Shown: positions 6,093-12,231 of the stretch, one piece after another
Layout of the letters: every line of letters begins with the position of its first letter
How positions within the stretch are numbered: position 1 is the stretch's first letter
Assembly: GCA_937915065.1 (NCBI GenBank)
Contig: CALDMR010000057.1
Location: 1-12,231, forward strand
Reading direction: 5' to 3'
Source of the DNA: an uncultured Clostridia bacterium
GTDB taxonomy: Bacteria > Bacillota > Clostridia > Oscillospirales > Oscillospiraceae
DNA: 12,231 nucleotides
Notes under the pieces: model-generated
Seen by the model: the letters and a program-made list of their open reading frames with translations, nothing else
Database searches by the model: none
What the model was told of the DNA's origin: nothing
Program-made: the position numbers and the translations under genes

Positions 6093-6605
6093 TCACAGCA
6101 CCAGAGAAGGCGCGCTGTAAACACGGGCGGCCAGCTCACTGTTCAGGGAATACAGGCCCTTGGGATCGGAACCATACAGGTCATACTTTTTCAGCAGGTC
6201 GTCGGCGTTCTTTTCTTCCTCGCCCTGCTCCTTCACAAACCAATCCAGGAACTGCATGGTGCGGTAATCCTTTGTCTCATATGCAGCGCCGTAAACGCCG
6301 TTGATCAGCGCGGTGACATACTGCTCATGCTCAAAGCCCACTTCCAGGGCGCAGCGATGGCTGGTGAATTCCTTGTCAGGTTTGTCGATGGCTTCCAGGG
6401 TGACCTTTTCGCCGTTGTTCTGCATGTACTGCAAAAACAGCATGGCATGATCCCGCTCTTCCTGGGCCTGGATGGTGTACCAGTTGGCAAAGCCGTCCAG
6501 CCCCTGGTCAGCATAGTAGTTGGCAATATCCAGATAGAGGTAAGCGGAATAGAATTCCTTATTGATCTGCTGATTGCACAATGCGGCAACTTTTTCATTC
6601 AACAT
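6093..6605 (-). CDS. ftn: Nonheme ferritin (iron storage)
   Basis: This is a cytoplasmic iron-storage protein that would assemble into the 24-subunit ferritin cage and oxidise and store iron. All ferroxidase ligands are in place with standard numbering: E17 (INKEFYSAYLYL), E50 and H53 (QEERDHAMLF), E94, Q127 and E130 (FVKEQGEEEKN). The 170-residue length matches bacterial ferritins. ATG 6605 was chosen because it gives the family's usual MLxEKV start and AAGGAG lies 11 nt upstream; a start 16 codons earlier would extend into the leader. It is transcribed alone, from an extended -10 promoter to a strong terminator. No Fur-like box is evident to me. Confidence 0.96.
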   Translation of the reverse strand: MLNEKVAALCNQQINKEFYSAYLYLDIANYYADQGLDGFANWYTIQAQEERDHAMLFLQYMQNNGEKVTLEAIDKPDKEFTSHRCALEVGFEHEQYVTALINGVYGAAYETKDYRTMQFLDWFVKEQGEEEKNADDLLKKYDLYGSDPKGLYSLNSELAARVYSAPSLVL

Positions 6606-6641
6606 TGCATTCAACACTCCTTCAAAGGTTTGATTTCCGCT

Positions 6642-6671
6642 ATTATAGCACAATCTTCCAGCTTTCGTGAA
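6642..6671 (-). promoter_or_regulatory. Extended -10 promoter of the ferritin gene
   Basis: The minus strand carries a perfect TATAAT (6647-6642) preceded by TGC, an extended -10 element. A weaker TTCACG box (6671-6666) lies 18 nt upstream. Transcription would begin near 6635, leaving a leader of about 30 nt before the ATG. Confidence 0.8.
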
Positions 6672-6705
6672 GTTTTTTCCGGAATTTTTTTACTTTTTAC
6701 GGCCA

Positions 6706-6753
6706 GCGCCGGAACCCTGTTCCCAACTGTACCTGCGAACAAGGTTCCGGCGC
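6706..6753 (-). repeat. Long inverted repeat after the glycosyltransferase gene (possible terminator)
   Basis: Two 17-nt arms (6706-6722 and 6737-6753; GCGCCGGAACC is the core) pair along their full length with one G-U on the RNA of the minus strand and a 14-nt loop. The structure starts 26 nt after the glycosyltransferase stop. No U-run follows on either strand, so it would be an atypical terminator or an RNA-stabilising hairpin. Confidence 0.55.
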
Positions 6754-6778
6754 CCGGAAAAGATCTTAACAAACGGCT

Positions 6779-8086
6779 TCAGGCTGTGCGGTCCAGCGCC
6801 GGGCTGCGGCCCAGAGACGCGCCCACAGCATGATGTTCAATGGGCTTCCACTCCACCTTCCGGCGCAGCGCAGCCACGGCGATGGGGATATAGGTCATCA
6901 TAAAGAGGGGGAATGTGAATACATAACCGATCTTTTGGGCCCTGCTGGCACGGATCTGATCCCACTCGCACAGCACCGTCAGCAATCCCATGGCTGCAAA
7001 ACCGCAATAATATGTGACCACATTGGGCAGCAGGAACTGCAGTTCCATCAGCAGCACGCCGCCGGCAGCCTCCGGCCCCTGCACCAGACAGGTGAGCGCC
7101 ACCAGCAGATTGACGCTCAGCAGCGTCACTGTCAGCAGCGACCCCGGCGCCACAATCATCAGAATATCGTAGCAGGATAGGCCGCCCTTTCCGCCGCGCA
7201 GCGCACCGCGTACCAACTGAGGCGCATAGTGCCAGGCCACCTGATAAAAGCCCTTGGTCCAGCGCAGGCGCTGATCCCAGCTCTGCCGGAAATTCGTGGG
7301 CTGCTCGTCATAGATCACCGCTTTGTCACAATAGCCGATACGCAATCCGCCCGCCGTGCAGTCTGCGGAAAACTGCAGATCTTCCGTCAACAAATGGAAG
7401 GGCCATCCACCGTTTTCGCGGATCACCGCCGCAGAGATCAGAAAGCCGGTGCCGGAAACAGTGCAGTTGGAGCCCACCAGCATGCGGGCATAATTCAAAA
7501 AGCGAGCCTCCCGCAAAAACCACAGCGCATAGCCCGCACTGATCCAGTTGTCGCCGTAATTTTTAGAATTGCGGTAGCAGGTAATGGCCGCAAAATCGCC
7601 GCTGCAGGCGGTGTTGTTCATCCGGCGCACAAATTCACTGTCCACAATATTATCCGCATCAAACACGAAATAGCCAAAATAGTCCTCGTCCAATCCCGCG
7701 CTGTGCAGATGGCTGAACAATTCATCCAGCGCATAGCCTTTTCCCACCTGCACCTTATTAAAGCGCTCATAGACCACCGCGCCTGCCCGGCGGGCCTGCA
7801 GGGCCGTATCATCGGTGCAGTTGTCCGCCACCACATAAATATCCAGCAGCTCCTGCGGATAGTTCTGGGCCTTCAGGCTGGCAATCAGTTCGCCGATCAC
7901 CGCCGCCTCGTTCCGGGCGGAAACCACCGCCGCATAACGGTGCAGCTTTTTGGCCTCCGGCGCGTCAAAGCGCTCTGTCTGCCGCCGCCGGAACAGGCCG
8001 ACCAGCAGAAATACGCCCTGATAGGCAAAGGCCGCGGTGATCAGCACCGCCAATACCAAATTAAATACATGCATCAGATCCGCCAC
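6779..8086 (-). CDS. Membrane glycosyltransferase, family 2
   Basis: This is a processive-type or lipid-facing glycosyltransferase with a GT-A fold in the cytoplasm, probably making a surface polysaccharide or glycolipid from a nucleotide sugar. One N-terminal helix (about 10-31) precedes the catalytic domain. Motifs are VVSARNEA (54-61), VVADNCTDDT (85-94), the metal-binding D143-A-D145, SGTGF (211-215), the TED motif 234-236 and QRLRW (272-276). About three transmembrane helices follow (roughly 310-335, 345-375 and 390-410). The TED and QxxRW motifs are those of cellulose, hyaluronan and poly-N-acetylglucosamine synthases. I chose GTG 8086, with AAAGGAG 10 nt upstream; ATG 8074 in the same frame is possible. 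No other polysaccharide genes lie nearby, so the product is unknown. The 435 residues are normal for the family. Confidence 0.9.
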   Translation of the reverse strand: MADLMHVFNLVLAVLITAAFAYQGVFLLVGLFRRRQTERFDAPEAKKLHRYAAVVSARNEAAVIGELIASLKAQNYPQELLDIYVVADNCTDDTALQARRAGAVVYERFNKVQVGKGYALDELFSHLHSAGLDEDYFGYFVFDADNIVDSEFVRRMNNTACSGDFAAITCYRNSKNYGDNWISAGYALWFLREARFLNYARMLVGSNCTVSGTGFLISAAVIRENGGWPFHLLTEDLQFSADCTAGGLRIGYCDKAVIYDEQPTNFRQSWDQRLRWTKGFYQVAWHYAPQLVRGALRGGKGGLSCYDILMIVAPGSLLTVTLLSVNLLVALTCLVQGPEAAGGVLLMELQFLLPNVVTYYCGFAAMGLLTVLCEWDQIRASRAQKIGYVFTFPLFMMTYIPIAVAALRRKVEWKPIEHHAVGASLGRSPALDRTA

Positions 8087-8129
8087 AGAATCCTCACTCC
8101 TTTATCCCATTCTCTCGGTTGGTAACGCC

Positions 8130-8158
8130 ATCTTAACCGCACAAAAGAGGGATTACAA
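8130..8158 (-). promoter_or_regulatory. Candidate promoter of the glycosyltransferase gene
   Basis: TTGTAA (8158-8153) and TAAGAT (8135-8130) lie 17 nt apart on the minus strand, each matching four of six consensus bases. Such a weak promoter would fit dependence on an activator; a direct repeat lies upstream at 8185-8201. Confidence 0.4.
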
Positions 8159-8173
8159 GGCGTCTAACGACTT

Positions 8174-8201
8174 CTTGCGCAAGTCTTAAGGGTTCCTTAA
8201 A
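8174..8201 (-). promoter_or_regulatory. Palindrome and 11-bp-period direct repeat upstream of the glycosyltransferase promoter
   Basis: A perfect palindrome CTTGCGCAAG (8174-8183) is followed by CTTAAG-N5-CTTAAA (8185-8201), two half-sites one helical turn apart. The spacing and sequence resemble the TTTAAG-N5-TTTAAG site of the response regulator CiaR in streptococci. The repeat lies about 27 bp upstream of the proposed -35 box on the minus strand, a position suited to activation. It could equally act on the plus-strand promoter at 8273. No two-component genes are in the window. Confidence 0.4.
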
Positions 8202-8272
8202 GATTGCAACCGTTCTGTTGCCGAAATGATGCCACTTCGTTACAAAATCCCCGGGCCGCGCCGGGATAAACA

Positions 8273-8300
8273 TTGACATTTCAGTTCAGTTTGCTATCAT
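8273..8300 (+). promoter_or_regulatory. Sigma-A-type promoter of the threonine ammonia-lyase gene
   Basis: A perfect TTGACA (8273-8278) is followed after 16 nt by TATCAT (8295-8300), which carries a TGC extension. The start would be near 8307. The leader of about 60 nt contains a small GC-rich inverted repeat, CGGCCCC with GGGGCCG (8319-8334). Confidence 0.82.
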
Positions 8301-8365
8301 AAGAAATTAGAAAATTACCGGCCCCAAGGGGCCGAGTCTGATCGTTTTGAAGAGGGAATACAGGC

Positions 8366-9586
8366 ATGCTTACACTGGATCAATTTAAGGAAGCCCGCAG
8401 CGTTCTGCGCGGCGTGATCGCGGACACCGACCTTGTCCACAGCAAGTATTTTTCCGACCTGTGCGGCAATCAGGTCTATCTCAAGCCCGAAAACCTGCAG
8501 GTCACCGGCGCCTACAAGATCCGCGGCGCCTACTATAAAACCAGTAAGCTGACGGAGGAACAGAAGGCCAAGGGCCTGATCACCGCCTCCGCCGGCAACC
8601 ACGCCCAGGGCGTGGCCTACGCCGCCCATGTGGCCGGCGTCAAAGCCACCGTCGTCATGCCCACCACCACGCCGCTGATGAAGGTGAACCGCACCAAACA
8701 GTACGGCGCGCGGGTCATCCTGCAGGGCGCTGTGTTCGACGACGCGGCGGACTACGCCATGAAACTGGCCCAGGAACAGGGGCTGACCTATATCCCGCCC
8801 TTCAACGACCTGGATGTGGCCTGCGGCCAGGGCACCATTGCCTATGAAATTTTCCAGTCTCTGCCGGATGTGGATATCATTCTGGTTCCCATCGGCGGCG
8901 GCGGTCTGGCAGCAGGCGTGTCCACTTTGGCTAAACTGCTCAATCCCAATGTGAAGGTCATCGGCGTGGAACCCACAGGCGCCGCTTCCATGAAGGCCTC
9001 CGTGGAGGCCGGTCACATTGTCACCCTGCCCGGGGCAGTCACCATTGCCGATGGCGTGGCCGTACGTACGCCCGGCGATCTGGTGTTCCCCTATGTGCAG
9101 AAAAACGTGGATCAGTTCCTGGCCATCGAAGATGACGAGCTGGTAGACGCCTTCCTCGACATTATGGAAAACCACAAAATGGTGGTGGAAAACGCCGGTC
9201 TTTTAAGCGTAGCAGCCCTGAGGCACCTGGACTGCAAGGGCAAAAATGTCGTATCCATCCTCTCCGGCGGCAACATGGATGTGATCACCATGGCCAGTTT
9301 GGTGCAGTACGGCCTGATCAACCGCGGCCGGGTCTTTACCTTCTCCGTCATGCTGCCCGACCGCCCCGGCGAACTGCTCCATGTGGCAGAAATCGTGGCC
9401 AAGCAGAAGGGCAACATCATCAAGCTGGATCACAACCAGTTCGTCAGCATCAACCGGCTGAGCAAAGTGGAGCTGCGCGTCACCCTGGAAGCCTTCGGCC
9501 ACGATCATAAGGCCGCCATCCTCAAGGCATTGCAGGACGAGGGCTACGAGGCCCGCCTGGTGGACTCCAAAAGCATTTACGACTGA
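8366..9586 (+). CDS. ilvA: Threonine ammonia-lyase (threonine dehydratase), ACT-domain type
   Basis: This PLP enzyme converts L-threonine to 2-oxobutanoate and ammonia, feeding isoleucine synthesis or threonine breakdown. The PLP lysine is K51, in TGAYKIRGA, where many family members have SFK. The substrate loop SAGNHAQG (76-83) and the phosphate loop GGGG (178-181) are clear, and the C-terminal SGGNMD segment is present. A single regulatory ACT domain occupies roughly residues 330-402 (SVMLPDRPGELLHVAEIVAKQKGNI is split across its start). The 406-residue length with one ACT domain fits the short, TdcB-like or ilvA_1Cterm class rather than the 500-residue form with two ACT-like units, so tdcB is an alternative name. 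AGAGGG lies 9 nt before the ATG. It is transcribed alone from a strong promoter, with a hairpin after the stop. Confidence 0.94.
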   Translation: MLTLDQFKEARSVLRGVIADTDLVHSKYFSDLCGNQVYLKPENLQVTGAYKIRGAYYKTSKLTEEQKAKGLITASAGNHAQGVAYAAHVAGVKATVVMPTTTPLMKVNRTKQYGARVILQGAVFDDAADYAMKLAQEQGLTYIPPFNDLDVACGQGTIAYEIFQSLPDVDIILVPIGGGGLAAGVSTLAKLLNPNVKVIGVEPTGAASMKASVEAGHIVTLPGAVTIADGVAVRTPGDLVFPYVQKNVDQFLAIEDDELVDAFLDIMENHKMVVENAGLLSVAALRHLDCKGKNVVSILSGGNMDVITMASLVQYGLINRGRVFTFSVMLPDRPGELLHVAEIVAKQKGNIIKLDHNQFVSINRLSKVELRVTLEAFGHDHKAAILKALQDEGYEARLVDSKSIYD

Positions 9587-9590
9587 AAAC

Positions 9591-9619
9591 GGGGAACGGG
9601 TGCAAATCACCCGTTCCCC
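9591..9619 (+). terminator. Hairpin after the threonine ammonia-lyase gene
   Basis: A perfect 12-bp stem, GGGGAACGGGTG (9591-9602) with its complement at 9608-9619 and loop CAAAT, begins 4 nt after the stop. The plus-strand sequence that follows (TATCTG) lacks a U-run, so termination may be partial and some transcription may continue into rpe. Confidence 0.65.
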
Positions 9620-9778
9620 TATCTGAAAAGCGGCACAGCGCCCGGTGCGGCCGGGGCCGGAAAAGCGCATCAGATGAAATTTTGCCGCACACTGTGCGCC
9701 GCTTCCTGCCGCTTGCTTCATCCTATGCCCTGCCCAACGCCGGCGTTCCCAGTTCATAAAAAAGGAGATTGTTGATCG

Positions 9779-10429
9779 ATGAACATTCAAATCGCCCCCT
9801 CCATTTTATCGGCAGATTTTGCCAACCTGCAGCGCGATATTGAGCGCATTTCCACCGCAGATCTGGTCCATGTGGATGTCATGGACGGGATCTTTGTGCC
9901 CAACATTTCCATCGGCATCCCGGTGGTGCAGTCCCTGCGTCCCACCACATCTCTGCCGCTGGATGTGCACCTGATGATCACCCAGCCGGCCCGGTATGTG
10001 GAGCAGTTCTGCGACGCCGGGGCCGACATTGTCACCTGCCACGTGGAAGCCGACACCCCCGAAAACATTCATCTTGCCCTGAAAAAAATCCACGCCAAGG
10101 GCAAGAAAGCCGGCGTGGTCGTCAAACCCAACACCCGCCCCGAAGCCGTGCTTCCCTTTTTGCACGAGGTGGAGATGATCCTGGTCATGACCGTAGAGCC
10201 GGGATTCGGCGGGCAAAAGTTTATGCCCGATATGATGGATAAAGTGCGCACTATCCGCGGCTATATCGACGCCCAGAATCCCGCCTGCGCTTTGGAAGTG
10301 GACGGCGGCATCGATCCCGATACCGCGCCCGTGGCCATCGCCGCAGGCGCCAATGTGCTGGTCGCCGGCAGCGCCGTGTATAAGGCCGCCGATATCCCTG
10401 CCCGCATCGCCGCCCTGCGCGGCGCATAA
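9779..10429 (+). CDS. rpe: Ribulose-phosphate 3-epimerase
   Basis: This enzyme interconverts ribulose 5-phosphate and xylulose 5-phosphate in the pentose phosphate pathway. The whole TIM-barrel signature set is present: APSILSADF (6-14), HVDVMDG (31-37), DVHLM (62-66), VMTVEPGFGGQKF (136-148), EVDGGI (173-178) and a C-terminal GANVLVAGSAVY phosphate site. Metal and catalytic residues H31, D33, H64 and D175 are in place. AAAGGAG lies 11 nt before the ATG, and 216 residues is standard. It heads a four-gene run with recR, the LUD protein and the alcohol dehydrogenase. I see no clear promoter in 9620-9778, so it may be expressed partly by read-through from the threonine ammonia-lyase gene or from a promoter I cannot recognise. 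Confidence 0.97.
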   Translation: MNIQIAPSILSADFANLQRDIERISTADLVHVDVMDGIFVPNISIGIPVVQSLRPTTSLPLDVHLMITQPARYVEQFCDAGADIVTCHVEADTPENIHLALKKIHAKGKKAGVVVKPNTRPEAVLPFLHEVEMILVMTVEPGFGGQKFMPDMMDKVRTIRGYIDAQNPACALEVDGGIDPDTAPVAIAAGANVLVAGSAVYKAADIPARIAALRGA

Positions 10430-10455
10430 CCCCAACAAAAGGAGCATTCGTCCCC

Positions 10456-11055
10456 ATGGAATACTTTCCCGCCCCTCTTGAAAAACTGGTCGAGCAATTT
10501 TCCAAGCTGCCCGGCATCGGCAGCAAAAGTGCCCAGCGCCTGGCCTTTTATGTGCTGGGCCTGCCCGAAGCCGAAGCCCGGGAATTTGCCGACGCCATTC
10601 TGGATGCCAAACAAAATGTAACTTGCTGCCCCGTATGCCAAAACCTGACCGCCGGGGGGATCTGCCCCATCTGCGCTTCCCAGAAGCGGGACCCCTCCGT
10701 GGTCTGCGTGGTAGCAGATCCCCGGGATGTGATCGCCATCGAGCGGGCCCGGGAATTCAGCGGTCGCTATCATGTGCTGCACGGCGTGATCTCCCCCATG
10801 AACCACATCGGCCCCGATGACCTGCAGATCAAAAGCCTGCTGGATCGGGTGGCCCAGGGCGAAATCCAGGAAGTCATCATGGCCACCAACCCCGATACCG
10901 AGGGCGAGGCCACAGCCATGTATATTGCGCGCCTGCTCAAACCCTTCGGCGTGCGCGTAACCCGCCTGGCCTACGGCATTCCCGTGGGCGGCCACCTGGA
11001 ATTTGCCGACGACGCCACCCTGATGCGCGCCCTGGAAGGCCGCCGGGAAATCTAA
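10456..11055 (+). CDS. recR: Recombination mediator protein RecR
   Basis: RecR works with RecO (and RecF) to load RecA onto single-stranded DNA at gaps. The N-terminal helix-hairpin-helix reads KLPGIGSKSAQRLAFY (17-32). A four-cysteine zinc finger follows (C58, C61, C70, C73; C57 is an extra cysteine). A Toprim domain begins at about residue 82 (VCVVADPRDVIAIER) and includes the ATNPDTEGEATAMYI segment. The C-terminal LAYGIPVGGHLEFADDATLMRAL is diagnostic. The 199-residue length is standard. The ATG is preceded by AAAAGGAG at 11 nt, and the gene starts 26 nt after rpe. In most Firmicutes recR follows dnaX and ybaB, so its place between rpe and a LUD gene is unusual. Confidence 0.97.
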   Translation: MEYFPAPLEKLVEQFSKLPGIGSKSAQRLAFYVLGLPEAEAREFADAILDAKQNVTCCPVCQNLTAGGICPICASQKRDPSVVCVVADPRDVIAIERAREFSGRYHVLHGVISPMNHIGPDDLQIKSLLDRVAQGEIQEVIMATNPDTEGEATAMYIARLLKPFGVRVTRLAYGIPVGGHLEFADDATLMRALEGRREI

Positions 11056-11090
11056 GCAAGCAATCCTGCACTGATTAGAAAGGAGCGTTT

Positions 11091-11705
11091 ATGATGAATC
11101 CCATAACAGAACTCACCATTGCCAGCCTGCGCAAGCGCGGTTTTTCCGTCGCCTATTTCGACACTGCCGCCGAAGCCGCCGACTATCTGGATCGATCCAT
11201 CGACGGCAAAACCATCGGCGTGGGCGGCAGCGTCACGCTTCAGGAAATGGGCCTGTACGACAAACTGTCCACCCATAACCAGATGTTCTGGCACTGGTAC
11301 GCCTCTCCGGATGTCTCCATGCAGGAAACCCACCGGATGGCAGCCACGGCCCAGATCTATCTCTCTTCCGCCAATGCCATTGCCGCCACCGGCGAGATCC
11401 TGAATATCGACGGTACCGGCAACCGCGTCGCTTCCACGCTGTACGGCCATGAAAAGGTCTACATTGTGGCCGGCGTGAACAAAATCGCCGAGAATTACGA
11501 CGCAGCCCTTTGGCGGGCCCGCAATATTGCCAGCCCCAAAAATGCCCAGCGCCTGGCCAAAAAAACGCCTTGCGCCCTGAAGGGAGACAAGTGCTATGAC
11601 TGCAGCAGTCCCGAGCGCATCTGCCGCGGCCTGGTCGTGCTCTGGGAGCCCATGCTCAGCATGGAAACCGAGATCGTCCTCGTAGGCGAGTCCCTGGGCT
11701 ATTGA
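11091..11705 (+). CDS. LUD-domain protein with C-terminal four-cysteine motif
   Basis: This belongs to the LUD (lactate utilisation, LutB/LutC-like) family of small redox-linked proteins. Family blocks are GVGGSVTLQEMGL (43-55) and the SSANAIAATGEILNIDGTGNR run at 92-112, the latter split by family convention around G101. The C-terminus has four cysteines, C161, C168, C171 and C178 (C-x6-C-x2-C-x6-C), which could bind an iron-sulfur cluster or zinc. The classical LutC lacks such a motif as far as I know, and the partners LutA and LutB are absent here, so a lactate role is unproven. ATG 11091 has AAAGGAG 5 nt upstream; the adjacent ATG 11094, at 8 nt, is equally likely. It lies 35 nt after recR and 23 nt before the alcohol dehydrogenase, suggesting a redox link between the last two genes of the run. 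Confidence 0.85.
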   Translation: MMNPITELTIASLRKRGFSVAYFDTAAEAADYLDRSIDGKTIGVGGSVTLQEMGLYDKLSTHNQMFWHWYASPDVSMQETHRMAATAQIYLSSANAIAATGEILNIDGTGNRVASTLYGHEKVYIVAGVNKIAENYDAALWRARNIASPKNAQRLAKKTPCALKGDKCYDCSSPERICRGLVVLWEPMLSMETEIVLVGESLGY

Positions 11706-11728
11706 TCCGCGCAGGAAGGAGCACGCAG

Positions 11729-12231
11729 ATGACATTTCAATTTCATCTCCCCGTCAACCTGATTTTCGGCTGCGGCGCCGCAGAGCAGATCGGCACAGAA
11801 ACCGCAAAATACGGCCGGCGCGCCCTGATCGTCACAGGCCGCAGCAGCACCAAGGAAAGCGGCCTGTTGGAGCGGGCCGAAACGCTTTTGAAAGAGGCCG
11901 GCGTCACTTCCGTCCTTTTCGACCAGGTGCGCCAGAACCCGCTTACCACCACCGTTATGGAGGGCGCTGCCCTGGGGCGGGAATCCGGCTGCGATTGTGT
12001 TGTGGCGCTGGGCGGCGGCAGTGTGATCGACGCCGCCAAGGCCATCGCCTTGATGTGCACAGCCGAAGGCGATATCAACGACTATATCCTGCAGCGCCGC
12101 CCCGTCGTTCCGCCCCTGCCCATCATTGCCGTGCCCACCACCTGCGGCACCGGCAGCGAAGGAAACGGCACCGCCGTTCTCTCCAATCCCAACACCAAAT
12201 CTTACCGGTATTTTTCGAAATCGAAATTGAA
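11729..12231 (+). CDS. Iron-containing alcohol dehydrogenase (partial, N-terminal 167 residues)
   Basis: This is the NAD(P)-binding half of a group III, metal-dependent alcohol dehydrogenase, which would interconvert an alcohol and an aldehyde or ketone. The start PVNLIFGCGAAEQIG matches the family, followed by ALIVTGRSSTKESGLLE, VALGGGSVIDAAKAIA (the dinucleotide loop) and AVPTTCGTGSEGNGTAVLSN. AGGAAGGAG lies 7 nt before the ATG. The iron ligands (one Asp and three His in the C-terminal half) lie beyond the right edge. The last 10 or so codons (after SNPNTK) turn AT-rich and match the family less well than what precedes, so the final bases may be a divergent insert or poor sequence at a contig end. 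The substrate is unknown. Confidence 0.9.
   Translation, partial: MTFQFHLPVNLIFGCGAAEQIGTETAKYGRRALIVTGRSSTKESGLLERAETLLKEAGVTSVLFDQVRQNPLTTTVMEGAALGRESGCDCVVALGGGSVIDAAKAIALMCTAEGDINDYILQRRPVVPPLPIIAVPTTCGTGSEGNGTAVLSNPNTKSYRYFSKSKL

Noticed and set aside
7229..8125. 298-residue plus-strand open frame opposite the glycosyltransferase gene
   Set aside because: The minus strand has all glycosyltransferase motifs; the plus-strand product has no recognisable fold.
8319..8334. GC-rich inverted repeat in the threonine ammonia-lyase leader as an attenuator
   Set aside because: The stem is only 7 bp with a 2-nt centre and no U-run, leader peptide or alternative pairing was found.
8315..9175. 286-residue minus-strand open frame opposite the threonine ammonia-lyase gene
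   Set aside because: Glycine- and histidine-rich shadow of a strongly conserved enzyme gene.
9674..9775. 33-residue cysteine-rich open frame ending 3 nt before rpe, as a possible leader peptide
   Set aside because: No convincing ribosome site and no regulatory codon run; its 3' part only overlaps the rpe ribosome site. Chance is the simplest reading.

Overview
The window looks like chromosomal DNA from a GC-rich, anaerobic, low-branching Clostridia lineage (Oscillospirales-type gut Firmicute). I infer this from the Clostridia-type molybdenum-hydroxylase FAD subunit, strong AAGGAGG-type ribosome sites, a lipoprotein with a Gram-positive-style signal, a leaderless cell-wall amidase, a nonheme ferritin and an iron-dependent alcohol dehydrogenase. 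The species assignment is inference; no rRNA gene is present. I see no phage, transposon, CRISPR or tRNA gene.

Layout. (1) 1-3151, minus strand: one tight operon reading right to left. It holds a substrate-binding lipoprotein, a FecCD-type permease, an ABC ATPase and the N-terminal part of a xanthine-dehydrogenase-family FAD subunit that runs off the left edge. A good sigma-A-type promoter sits in front of it at 3123-3151. The four genes are joined by 4-nt gaps or by overlaps. (2) 3175-3912, minus: an N-acetylmuramoyl-L-alanine amidase with a C-terminal SH3-type domain. (3) 3978-4810, plus: a structured leader, a 66-residue two-helix membrane protein and a GNAT acetyltransferase overlapping it by 8 nt. 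The acetyltransferase frame has no stop before a perfect 17-bp bidirectional terminator. (4) 4872-5936, minus: a membrane-anchored Ntn-type amide hydrolase, with a near-consensus promoter flanked by two copies of a 21-bp operator-like repeat. (5) 6093-6605, minus: a ferritin with its own extended -10 promoter and terminator. (6) 6779-8086, minus: a membrane family-2 glycosyltransferase. (7) 8273-9619, plus: threonine ammonia-lyase with promoter and trailing hairpin. (8) 9779-12231, plus: a four-gene run, rpe, recR, a LUD-domain protein and an iron alcohol dehydrogenase cut by the right edge, with gaps of 23-35 nt.

How the parts may work together. The first operon couples an importer of the siderophore/cobalamin/molybdate type to a molybdenum hydroxylase subunit, which makes an oxyanion (molybdate or tungstate) a reasonable substrate guess. 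The rpe operon mixes pentose-phosphate metabolism, recombination repair and two redox proteins. The remaining genes are singly transcribed housekeeping or accessory functions. The points most worth a second look are the stopless acetyltransferase frame across a terminator, the twin operator repeats at the hydrolase promoter, and the transporter-hydroxylase coupling.
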